NCBI RefSeq assembly: GCF_932526225.1 | Contig: NC_064043.1 | Location: 15,810,085 to 15,874,084 of the forward strand | Origin: Nematostella vectensis | Lineage: Eukaryota > Cnidaria > Anthozoa > Actiniaria > Edwardsiidae | DNA length: 64,000 bases | Direction: 5' to 3' | In this document: piece by piece, positions 8,828-19,100 of the stretch | How the letters are laid out: every line of letters starts with the position of its first letter | How positions within the stretch are numbered: position 1 is the first letter of the stretch | Notes under the pieces: model-generated | The model's database searches: none | Seen by the model: only the letters and a program-made list of their open reading frames with translations | What the model was told of the DNA's origin: nothing | Translations under genes and position numbers: made by a program

Positions 8828-10473
8828 ATGGCTGAACATTTGACTTGTATGATCTGTTGTGAAGGAGATGACGAACTCATGGAACTACTCCCCTGCTGTA
8901 AGCAACCCTGTCATTTCCCCTGTTTGTGGAAATGGATACACGCTCACCTAACACCACGGGCTACCTGTCCACACTGCCGAAAGGGGTACCGCCCATGGAA
9001 CCAAGAAGTAATCCTGTGGATAGCCAGTGATTTTACCCCCAAGAACGAAAATCACCCCGCTGACCAAATTACCCTCGAAGAAAAACGAAAGGCTCAATCG
9101 GCCATAAACCGCTACAAACAATTCATGAACATTTACCCCGCTCACCTCAAGCACCCCTTCCACATTGGGGTGATGTGCGAACAATGCGAACACAAAGCTA
9201 CCCGTAAGACCATCTGCGAGAACAGAAACGACATGGAACTCCCCCTCCTACTCCCCCAGCGCCCCGTCTTGACGACCCCAAATGAAACCCAAAATATAAC
9301 CCAGTATGGAATCTGGCTGTGGCTACACATCAACAACAACAACAGATTTACTTACAACAACGATTGCCATTGGACAACCGAAAACGTCATTCCTCCCCCT
9401 CCCCCTGAAGGTCACGTTGAACGAGAAATCTACGAATTTGGGCGCCACAAGTACATGCGTAATCTTCGAGAATCGCTCTCTCGCCGAAGCACTCTACCCC
9501 CATTAGACTACATCCATGCCTATCGACGAGCATGGATTGCCTGGTCCTACAACGTGTGGGGAGAGTGGAACTGGGAAACCGATGACCAGTACGATATCAA
9601 CCAACGCCCACCACCACCTCCCATAGGACACGAACTACGGCCTATCTACGAACGATCCCCTCTCGATTGGAATCCTTTTGATCATACTCGTCGTCGTTGT
9701 TATCGAAACACCAGCAACAACAACGACTACGTGAGTGACGAAAGCGATGATTGGGTTCCTTTTGATCATGATGGTCGTCGAAACATCAACAACAACAACT
9801 ACGAAAGTGACAATAGCGATACGAACATGATCTCCGACCTCGTTGATGATGATGGTTAAAGCGGTGAAGAAGAAGAAGAAGTCAATCGAGACGCACCCAC
9901 ACCACCCTCCCCTTATCCTCCTCTACCTGTCATCCAACTCAACCCTCCTCCAGCTCAACCCCTAGAACGGTCTCTCGATGATTGCTACAGAGTCCTAATA
10001 AGAGCTCTAGAACAAGCACTCCCACTGGTAAATAGCAACCCCCTCTCGGTCAACATCTCCGAACGCATCCTGAACGTCACTCGAAGAATGAACCTTCGAC
10101 GACTGAACGACATGCAAACAGGCTCACTGGCACCACGTGTCTTTGCTTCTCTACAATCCTTTGCCTACTTCCGGTACATGTTGCGGCACAGGGAAGAACT
10201 ATACACTTTTGTACAAGCCGCTGAAGCCGAGAATAACAGGAGTAGCTCATCGCAACCACCCCCCTCCCAAGATCAGACTACTGCTTCTACTGCTACCACC
10301 ACCACCACAGGTAACCCAACACCACCCCAACAACACAAGAACAGTCTACTACCACAGGTAACCCAACACCTTCACCAAGTCATAATGACCTAAGGCTAAT
10401 CATCCACGTAGAAGGCAGACGCGAACTCGAAGTACCTGCCATTGACTTTTCGAACATTCTATGGGAACACTAA
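8828..10473 (+). pseudogene. RING-finger protein (putative E3 ubiquitin ligase), one nonsense codon and a late frameshift
   Basis: The ATG at 8828 gives MAEHLTCMICCEGDDELMEL. The RING-type pattern is C-x2-C (residues 7, 10), PCCKQPCHFPCLW (Cys/His/Cys), then CPHC near residue 50. A second CEQC pair follows near residue 118. The centre is Trp/Tyr/Asn-rich with PPPPP runs, and the tail is acidic (SDESDDW, EEEEE). An in-frame TAA at 9857-9859 stops it, while copy 2 has GAA at the aligned codon; the same frame then stays open to 10393. A shift near 10360 moves the conserved end (HNDLRLIIHVEGRRELE) into another frame closing at 10473. A host-ubiquitin role is inferred from the RING. Poly(A) signal AATAAA lies at 10538-10543. 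Confidence 0.75.
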
Positions 10474-10560
10474 GAACACTACAATAGATACTTGATAAAT
10501 AACGTTCTTTTTATGGACCCTTGTATCCATGTTGTTTAATAAAATTGATTTAACTCTAAA

Positions 10561-10793
10561 TATGGTGTGGACTGTTTACGTCACCTCCACCCCTCATATT
10601 CCGACCAATCACCACCCCTCCCCTAAAGTCCAAAGTCCAAAGACCCAAGTCCAAAGTCCACCTGTGACGTCACTTCCGCCCCTCCAAATCCAACCAATCA
10701 CAGCACGCCATTTTCAACAACCAATCAGAACGCGCCACGACCGCGCGGCCGGGGGACTGGAATCCACCTCTTATACATACTACCTTTACTACT
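10561..10793. repeat. Right-end terminal region of Polinton copy 1 (terminal repeat candidate)
   Basis: It shares TATGGTGTGGACT, CCAATCA boxes, the GCGCGGCCGGGGGACTGG block and the terminal CTTTACTACT with the start of copy 2 (41020-41165, inverted). This copy carries about 80 extra bases, including AAAGTCC short repeats and a second CRE (TGACGTCA at about 10672). The partner terminal repeat is outside the window, so inverted-repeat status is inferred. Confidence 0.7.
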
Positions 10794-10834
10794 AGCGTGA
10801 TAAAGATCCCGATATTTTCATTCCACATCGCAGC

Positions 10835-11133
10835 GAGCTGTATGTGGCGTAATCGTATAATTCAGGGCTAGGAACCTGGTTATTGCCTCCTTATTAATGA
10901 GCTATGTGTGGCGTAACCGTATAATTCAGGGCTAGGAACCTGGTTATTGCCTCCTTATTAATGAGCTGTGTGTGGCGTAACAGTATAATTCAGGGCTATG
11001 AACCTGGTTATTGCCTCCTTATTAATGAGCTGTGTGTGGCGTAACAGTATAATTCAGGGCTAGGAACCTGGTTATTGCTCCTTATTAATGAGCTGTGTGT
11101 GGCGTAACCGTATAATTCAGGTCTAGGAACCTG
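10835..11133. repeat. 64-bp tandem repeat, about 4.7 copies
   Basis: Units begin GAGCTGTGTGTGGCGTAACC and contain GTATAATTCAGGGCTAGGAA. Copies are nearly identical; the last one breaks off at CTAGGAACCTG. It starts about 40 bases beyond the Polinton terminus. No ORF of note. Confidence 0.85.
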
Positions 11134-12025
11134 TTGACTTGCACGCCATCGAAAACGGCGCGCGCGCTCACGAATTGCTGAAAAACGGCGTTGACGTCCG
11201 TGACAGGAAATCTAGAACTGCATTTTCCCTATTTTTACGTTCTACGCGCGCGGTCACGGACGTCAACGTATAATTCAACCTGCCGAATTCTCCAGGGTTG
11301 GATTCTCAGCTCATTTTTTTTCTCGATTTTCTTTCTTTTTTCTATTTTCCGTCACTTATCTGTACCACTTTATGTCACATATCCCGGATTTGGAGACTTG
11401 GGTTGAGCAGTTCGCATACCGCTTCCTATCGCAAATTATTCGTAATGCAAAGAACTGACATCTAGCCCATTTCTATGCTTGTACTAAAACATAACATTAT
11501 CACACTATTTTTCTGTACTTAAGTACGAACATGGCGTTCAAAAAGTCAAAATCGATGCGGCCATACGATTAAGTACTGTAATATGGCGCTAAGAGATCAC
11601 GTGACTGTTTGGATGGCAAACTAGCGCGCGCTTAGGCTTCTAGCGGCAAAATAACAGCAGCAATTTTTTTTTGTTCTCTGGTGTGACGGGCGCAGTCATT
11701 TGCTCTGTGATTATTTGGTTAGTATTTGCCATCCAGATAAATCACGTGATACCTTAGCGCAAGCCCCCTATTGTACACAACAGGTCTATATTGCAATGTT
11801 GCCTTCCTCGACTCAAACGATGTTTTTCGAAACGAAATTGTTTTCATCAAAATGATTAAAACAAAAAAATTTTGTAAGAATACAATGCCGCACTTAATAT
11901 GAGTGCGTGCGCAATTTTGATCATTAACATGACGTCACAAACGCTCTCATCCCGCCTTTTCTTGCGTAAGCACGTGACATCATGTAGGAGCTGACGCATT
12001 TCTTTGCCACTCTGTGGCAAGCGAG
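11134..12025. other. Gene-free host segment with two inverted repeats
   Basis: A perfect 15-bp inverted repeat (GTTGACGTCCGTGAC at 11190-11204 and its complement at 11253-11267) encloses 48 bases. A looser inverted pair (ATCACGTGACTG... TTTGGATGGCAAACT near 11597-11624, complement TTTGCCATCC...ATCACGTGAT near 11726-11750) follows. CpG-containing words and CACGTGA E-boxes are frequent. I see no coding signal. Confidence 0.5.
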
Positions 12026-13351
12026 ATGTTCAGACTCTTGGCATGGATACCGGAAACTTTTAAAAAACCTGAGCGACTTTTCGCACTCAGCATATTATTG
12101 CTACTTCTTTTGAGAAAGAAACTGCAAGCGAACAATCAATTTGACATGAGCCAAAAGGAAAGGGGTTTAGCAAGATGCCATAGAGATCTGCCAAGCGAGG
12201 GTTCGCCAAGTACCAGCGGGCGACAGGAACAACCTAGAATCAAGAGAGTTCGCTTTGATTTCCGTAATTTAGAGAGTTCTGAGCCAAGCGACAGAATGGT
12301 AAAAGAAATCGAAAGCAGTGAGCTCTTGGCGTGTGTAAAATATGACCATCATGGCGACGATGACGTAAGCAGTGTGTCCGACCACCAAGTCGACAAGGAC
12401 GTAAGCAGTGTTTCCGACCATCATGGCGCCGATGACGTAAGCAGTGTGTCCGACCACCAAGTCGACAAGGACGTAAGCAGTGTTTCCGACCATCATGGCG
12501 CCGATGACGTAAGCAGTGTGTCTGGCCATCATGACGGAGATGACGTAAGCATTGTGTCTGACCATCATGGCGGCGATGACGTAAGATGTGTGTCTAACCA
12601 TCATGGCGACGATGACTTAAGCATTGTGTCTGATCATCATGGCGGCGATGACGTAAGATGTGTGTCTAACCATCATGGCGGCGATGACGTAAGATGTGTG
12701 TCTAACCATCATGGCGGCGATGACGTAAGCAGTGTGTCCGACCATCATGGCGGCGATGACGTAAGCATTGTGTCTGACCATCATGGCGGCGATGACGTAA
12801 GATGTGTGTCTAACCATCATGGCGGCGATGACGTAAGCAGTGTGTCTGACCATCATGGCGGCGATGACGTAAGATGTGTGTCTAACCATCATGGCGGCGA
12901 TGACGTAAGCAGTGTGTCCGACCATCATGGCGGCGATGACGTAAGCATTGGGTCTGACCATCATGGCGGCGATGACGTAAGCATTGGGTCTGACCATCAT
13001 GGCGGCGATGACGTAAGATGTGTGTCTGACCATCAAGGCGGCGATGACGTGAGCAGTGTGTCCGACCTTCGTGGAGGCGATTTTATAGCTATTAGCAACG
13101 CATCTGATCACTATGGTTATGAGGTTACTGGTAACAGAAGTGACAGTGTATTTGTTCGAGCTGAAAGGAATATGGCACCGAGCCAAGATCGTGTACCGGA
13201 TATAAATAACTCGATAATGCGGGGCATAAAGTCGTATAAAACCGCGCGCACGGTTTCAGCAGAAGACATGTCTCAAGGCAAAAACAGAGTGGGGTGTCCA
13301 AAGGGGCGCGAGTGGCGGCAAGATATGGGTAGCGTGACGAAAGGTGAATAG
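12026..13351 (+). CDS. Unrecognised protein with about 20 copies of a 12-residue His/Asp/Ser repeat
   Basis: From the ATG at 12026 the frame stays open for about 441 codons. The first 110 residues are non-repetitive: a short hydrophobic stretch LFALSILLLLLLRKK (a weak membrane-anchor candidate), then Ser/Arg-rich sequence. From about 12342 to 13075 the protein is a tandem array of 12 residues (DDVSSVSDHHGG and variants such as VRCVSNHHGG), encoded by a 36-bp DNA repeat. The last 90 residues are again non-repetitive and charged. His-His-Gly-Gly-Asp-Asp clusters could bind metal, but nothing proves it. The opposite strand is also open across the repeat, as expected for a unit divisible by three. 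Unique sequence on both sides in the same frame favours a real gene; a non-coding minisatellite remains possible. Confidence 0.45.
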   Translation: MFRLLAWIPETFKKPERLFALSILLLLLLRKKLQANNQFDMSQKERGLARCHRDLPSEGSPSTSGRQEQPRIKRVRFDFRNLESSEPSDRMVKEIESSELLACVKYDHHGDDDVSSVSDHQVDKDVSSVSDHHGADDVSSVSDHQVDKDVSSVSDHHGADDVSSVSGHHDGDDVSIVSDHHGGDDVRCVSNHHGDDDLSIVSDHHGGDDVRCVSNHHGGDDVRCVSNHHGGDDVSSVSDHHGGDDVSIVSDHHGGDDVRCVSNHHGGDDVSSVSDHHGGDDVRCVSNHHGGDDVSSVSDHHGGDDVSIGSDHHGGDDVSIGSDHHGGDDVRCVSDHQGGDDVSSVSDLRGGDFIAISNASDHYGYEVTGNRSDSVFVRAERNMAPSQDRVPDINNSIMRGIKSYKTARTVSAEDMSQGKNRVGCPKGREWRQDMGSVTKGE

Positions 13352-13995
13352 CGTGACGGTAATTTGACGCAAAGTGAGTACAAAGTATCGTAACGGTAGC
13401 GTGACGTACGAAAGGTGAGTGGTGCTTCGGTGACGTGACGCAAGGTGAATAGTGCGACGGTGGCGTGTAGCAAGATAAGTAGTGCTAATTAGTAAGATAA
13501 GTAGTACGATAGCATGACGCAAGTTGAGTAGGGAGTATCGTGACGATAGCGTGACGCAAGTTGAAAAGAGAGTATCGTGACGGTAGCGTGACGTAAGGTG
13601 AGCAGTGCGACGGTAGCGTGACGCAAGGTGAGTAGTGTTACGATAGCGTGACGCAACAGTTGAATAGAGGGTATCGTGACGGTAGCGTGACGTAAGGTGA
13701 GCAGTGCGACGGTAGCGTGACGCAAGCTGAGTAGTGTTACGATAGCGTGACGCAAGTTGAGTAGAGAGTATCGTGACGGTAGCGTGGCGCATGGTGAGTA
13801 GTGCTACGATAGTGTGACGAAAGTTGAGTACAGAGTATCGTGACGGTAGCGTGACGCAAGCTGAGTAGTGTTACGATAGCGTGACGCAAGTTGAGTAGAG
13901 AGTATCGTGACGGTAGCGTGGCGCATGGTGAGTAGTGCTACGATAGTGTGACGAAAGTTGAGTAGTGCTGTGATAGCGTGACGCAAGTTGAGTAT
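13345..13995. repeat. Minisatellite rich in GCGTGACG[C/T]AAG, units of about 30 bp
   Basis: Units alternate between forms such as GGTAGCGTGACGCAAGCTGA and forms with GTAGAGAGTATCGTGACG, giving higher-order blocks of about 60-90 bp repeated several times. TGACGCAA or TGACGTAA appears in most units, a core shared with the 36-bp repeat upstream. Minus-strand frames of 66-178 codons here are by-products of the repeat. Confidence 0.85.
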
Positions 13996-16190
13996 TATCA
14001 TCATTTCACAGTTTTCTGAAATTTACATGAAATTGCACGATCTAGACAGCGTTTAGCGGTCAAAAGCAAGATAATTATTGATTTTCTGTTCTCCTGCCCG
14101 ACGCGTTCCCAGGATTGGCCGATGGGAGGTGCGCAGTCATGAGTATCATATAGATCATAAAATTTAAAGAAATGACCACTTCCCCCCCCCCCACCCCCCT
14201 GCGTACGCGCCAGCCTGCCCAACAGTTCTTCATGAAACAAAGAACCGCTGGCCCAGGAGACTGTAGGCGCGGATCCAAGAAACATCTGACTGTTATCATT
14301 ATCATTAATGACCAGTATCGTATACCCTCGTTTAAAGTTCATACGGTTCGTACAATAGTGATGACCATTGCACCTGATATGAAATCAAATCCTGCCGAAA
14401 AAAACCGTGACGACGATACCTTTCGAATACTATAAAAGCATTGATTTTTTGAAAAATTAATTGATAAATGCTGAATTTTTCGAGTTCTTTGCAAGAGCTT
14501 ATTCATCTCTAATCGATCAAAGTTGATGAGTTGTTGGAGTTTCATTTTAGTTCGCCAGAACAAAATCACAGGCTAAACGGTCATCACATAGCCGCCATGC
14601 TTGATTCTGATTGGTTTAAACCAACTACTTTAAACAAAGGTTATTATTTTTAGGCTTAGCCGTAGCAAAAAAATCTAACATAAGGAACAGGACCCCCTGC
14701 AGCTCTAGCAAAGACTTCATTTTTAGAACACATCTGTAGCGTAAGTCGCCAAAATAGCAACACGTACGATCGATTCAATTTGTCGCAAATTTCCTGGCGG
14801 ACACGAACACCAGCCGTTGGCCAATCGAAGATCATGCGATAAATTCCCGTAATACGCAACCCCTGTATTGATATGCAATGAAAATTGTCCGTGTCAATTT
14901 GCTTTAAACTCATGTTGTAAACTTCTTAAACTTTGAGAGTAGTGGCCTGACTGATAACTGTCAAAGTTTACCAAATGAGTCTAAAGCAAATTGACATGGA
15001 CAATAAGTCAAGCCTTGGAATCGTGCATGTAGAATTAAGATTCGAAGAAACATATATAAAGATAAATCAACTCCCTCAAATCTGACTGAGACTTCAGGAG
15101 GGACTTTCAAAAAATGTTTGGGCTGCCTGTGTGCTTGGAAGCGAGGCTCAGGCACGTGTGTCGTCGCGTGCGCGGCTACCAAGCACCGGCGTGAAAAAAA
15201 AATAACTTCAGTAGATGAATGAGAGAAAAGGAGTGAAATTCAGCCTAGAAATTTGGCGAACACCCACCCAAAGCGAGGTAATTTTCAGATAACTGCTAGT
15301 ATAAATAGCTTGCCTCCACATATTATGTGTCATTAACGCAGAGTTGTTGGTTGTGGCCATCTATTTTAAGAGGCGCTCGTTGCTCGATATCTGTCCCTTC
15401 CTTTTCGTAAAGTACATCGTTATTATATTACGTCTGAATGTTGTGGACTTCACAAGTCTTCCCTATGTGTGTTTGCTGTCTTAAGGCTATTAGATGTCCA
15501 GTTTGGCCGTCAGTAGCATGTTATTCCACTTTGCTCGCGATCTTTTCCTTTACGGTCTCTTGTGTAATGGTTGATTTTCAGTGATATTTAACAAGAGGTT
15601 TTTTTGCAAAAGCGACAGCTCCTTGATGGCCATGATATGCCATACGCTTTGTCCTATCATTTATTTGCATTTTTTCATTTGACTATAGCTATCCCTCCCG
15701 TATGTAGGTTTGCGTGTTCTGTAATTATTTGTTTATTAAATTTCTTATTTTAATGTTGCGTCTTTATGTTTTAAGTATGCGACTGAAATGTTTCTATTTA
15801 TGCGTAGATTGCAACTTTTTCCGCTAAACATTATGTATTTCTTTTCAAACATTCAAGATTATCAAACCCTTTGTTGGATCCATATATGTTTCAACTTCCT
15901 ACAAGTACATGGTTATGTAAATTGTTCATCTAAAATTGAAATTCATTGAAATCAGATTCATTTCATCAGGGAATAATGCCATTTGGTGAAGGTTCTATAA
16001 CATTCTCCAGGGAGTTTTTTAACACAATTCTCACTTAACTGAGCTCCACCAAAACTGCTGACCCCCCCCCTCCCTAGGCTACCAAAACAGTGACTTTGTG
16101 ATTAAATTTTATTTGGCAGTTAAAGCTGTTTTTTCTCTCTAAAATTCAGGGTGTGAAGAGCGAACAGAGCAAGTAGGTAGTTCTGGGGAG
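13996..16190. other. Host flank upstream of the DCUN1D5-like gene; hairpin inside
   Basis: No convincing coding exon is seen. A C-rich run is near 14180-14200. Arms 14884-14913 and 14975-15004 form a 30-bp inverted repeat with two mismatches (ATTGTCC...AACTCAT and its complement), and inner arms TAAACTTTGA/TCAAAGTTTA extend it. A polypyrimidine tract and ATTCAG acceptor at about 16140-16149, 42 bases before the ATG of the host gene, suggest a 5'-untranslated exon and intron upstream. Confidence 0.45.
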
Positions 16191-19100
16191 ATGCCTCCCA
16201 AACGGAAGATAAGAGCCTCACGTGACGAAAGTAAAAGCAAAAAGATTAAAGAGGACTGTACCATGAGGTAATCAATAATCTTTTTGTCAGGTGTGTGGAG
16301 TGGGAGTGAGAGGGATGAGGAAGGAGCTGGTGATGAAAAGAGGGTGGAGATGATGGTGGCTGAGGACAGAAGGAGAAGGGCTGGGGGGGATTCGAGAAAA
16401 ACAGACGGGGGTGCTTGACAGAAAAATCAATTTTAACCCTAAGGGATAGCACTAAGGGCGTTGTCATCAACAATTGTTACCCCTAAGAGATAGCACATTG
16501 GGTGTGGTCAAAGGAAGTTTTAACCCTGAAAGATAGCATTAAAAAAACAATGTTCGTTTTAACGATCTGTTGACTTGTGGTTTATTGTAAAATACGTTTC
16601 GTGCGATTGGGCCACCATTTAACGTGAGACACCCTAAAAGATAGCAGAATCGGAAAAATCCTCCTCCCCCCGGCGTGAAAACCCCTAAAACACCCCCTGA
16701 GAGATAGCAGTTGGTAAGAATTTTATACCCTAAAATATAGGTAGAGCACCCCCGTCTACTTTTCTGGAGAGTCCTCTCCCCCCCTGGGGGGAGGGATGGG
16801 GTAAAGAGGGGACGATGGTGGATGAGGGTAGAAGGAGAAGGGGGCAAAGAGGGGATGATGGTGGCTGAGGGAAAAAGGAGAAGAGGGCAAAGAGGGGATG
16901 ATGGTGGCTGAGGGTAGAAGGAGAAGGGGGCAAAGAGGGGGATAGATGAGGGTAGAAGGAGAAGGGGAAAAAGAAGGGATGATGGTGGATGAGGGTAGAA
17001 GGAGAAGGGGGAAAAGAGGGGATGATGGTGGATGAGGGTAGAAGGAGAAGGGGGCAAAGAGGGGATGGATGAGGGTAGAAGGAGAAGGGGGCAAAGAGGG
17101 GATGGATGAGGGTAGAAGGAGAAGGGGGCAAAGAGGGTATGGATGAGGGTAGAAGGAGAAGGGGGCAAAGAGGGGATGGATGAGGGTAAAAGGTAGAAGG
17201 AGAAGGGGTCAAAAAGAGTTGATGAGTGTAGACAGTAGTGGTGGATAAAGGGAAAGAGTGAGGGTGATGATGGGATAGAGTAGAATAAAGGTGGAGAGGA
17301 GTTTATGGTGGTAAGGGAAGAAGCTATAGGGAGGAAGGGGGGAAATACTTTAAGACAGACATAGAGAGAAGGAAGGGGTAATGCTAGGTTATGGTTGGAG
17401 CAGACCTTTTTTAATAAGTGATAACGTTGCATCATTGCCTTGCCTTAATCAATACTAATAATTATATCTTACAGCCTGAAGAACTATACAATTAGTGATG
17501 ACATGAGCAAGCCATTTTCACTGCGCAGATGTCGGTCATGGTTTCAGCATTATGCAGGTCAGTCATTTCCATCAAAAATAACTCATAAAGAATAAAGTAC
17601 CGAACATACAGAATAACTGTGGATAAAGAACAACGTATAGAGTAACTTTAAATACAGAGCTGTAGCAGGCCATAAAAGATTAGGGGGATACAGAAACATT
17701 TAGCCACTGCCCTACTATTCATTTGCTTTGGGCTGGGGGGGGGGGGGCATATTCCCCAAGTGCCTCACCCCTTGCTACTGCCCTGGAACAAAGAACAGAC
17801 CACAAAGAGTAAGTCTGAACAAAGAACAGACCACAAAGAGTAAGTCTGAACAAAGAACAGACCACAAAGAGTAAGTCTGAACAAAGAACAGACCACAAAG
17901 AGTAAGTCTGAACAAAGAACAGACCACAAAGAGCAAGTCTGAACAAAGTACAGACCACAAAGAGTAAGTCTGAACAAAGAACAGACCACAAAGAGTAAGT
18001 CTGAACAAAGAACAGACCACAAAGAGTAAGTCTGAACAAAGAACAGACCACAAAGAGTAAGTCTGAACAAAGAACAGACCACAAAGAGTAAGTCTGAACA
18101 AAGAACAGACCACAAAGAGTAAGTCTGAACAAAGTACAGACCACAAAGAGTAAGTCTGAACAAAGAACAGACCACAAAGAGTAAGTCTGAACAAAGAACA
18201 GACCACAAAGAGTAAGTCTGAACAAAGAACAGACCACAAAGAGTAAGTCTGAACAAAGTACAGACCACAAAGAGTAAGTCTGAACAAAGTACAGACCACA
18301 AAGAGTAAGTCTGAACAAAGTACAGACCACAAAGAGCAAGTCTGAACAAAGAACAGACCACAAAGAGTAAGTCTGAACAAAGAACAGACCACAAAGAGTA
18401 AGTCTGAACAAAGAACAGACCACAAAGAGTAAGTCTGAACAAAGTACAGACCACAAAGAGCAAGTCTGAACAAAGAACAGACCACAAAGAGTAAGTCTGA
18501 ACAAAGAACAGACCACAAAGAGTAAGTCTGAACAAAGAACAGACCACAAAGAGTAAGTCTGAACAAAGAACAGACCACAAAGAGTAAGTCTGAACAAAGA
18601 ACAGACCACAAAGAGTAAGTCTGAACAAAGTACAGACCACAAAGAGTAAGTCTTAACAAAGTACAGACCACAAAGAGTAAGTCTGAACAAAGTACAGACC
18701 ACAAAGAGCAAGTCTGAACAAAGAACAGACCACAAAGAGTAAGTCTGAACAAAGAACAGACCACAAAGAGTAAGTCTGAGCAAAGTACAGACCACATAGA
18801 GTAAGTCTGAACAAAGAACAGACCACAAAGAGTAAGTCTGAACAAAGAACAGACCACAAAGAGTAAGTCTGAACAAAGAACAGACCACAAAGAGTAAGTC
18901 TGAACAAAGAACAGACCACAAAGAGTAAGTCTGAACAAAGAACAGACCACAAAGAGCAAGTCTGAACAAAGAACAGACCACAAAGAGTAAGTCTGAACAA
19001 AGAACAGACCACAAAGAGTAAGTCTGAACAAAGAACAGACCACAAAGAGTAAGTCTGAACAAAGAACAGACCACAAAGAGTAAGTCTGAACAAAGAACAG

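Larger units (their letters stand above)
1..10793 (+). mobile_element. Polinton/Maverick (adintovirus-like) element, copy 1, 5' end outside the window
   Basis: The gene order identifies a Polinton: protein-primed polymerase B, retroviral-type integrase with chromodomain, penton-like gene, ATPase, phospholipase A2-like gene, basic protein, small conserved genes and a RING gene. The right end is set at 10793 by comparison with the inverted second copy. Both share the block containing CCAAT boxes and a CGCGGCCGGGGGACTGGAATCC segment, and both end in CTTTACTACT (reverse complement AGTAGTAAAG), which fits the AG-type termini described for Polintons. Beyond that base the two copies differ completely. 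The element is inactive: polymerase, integrase, penton-like, small and RING genes all carry frameshifts or stops, and the capsid/protease block is missing. The left terminal repeat lies upstream of the window. Confidence 0.9.
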
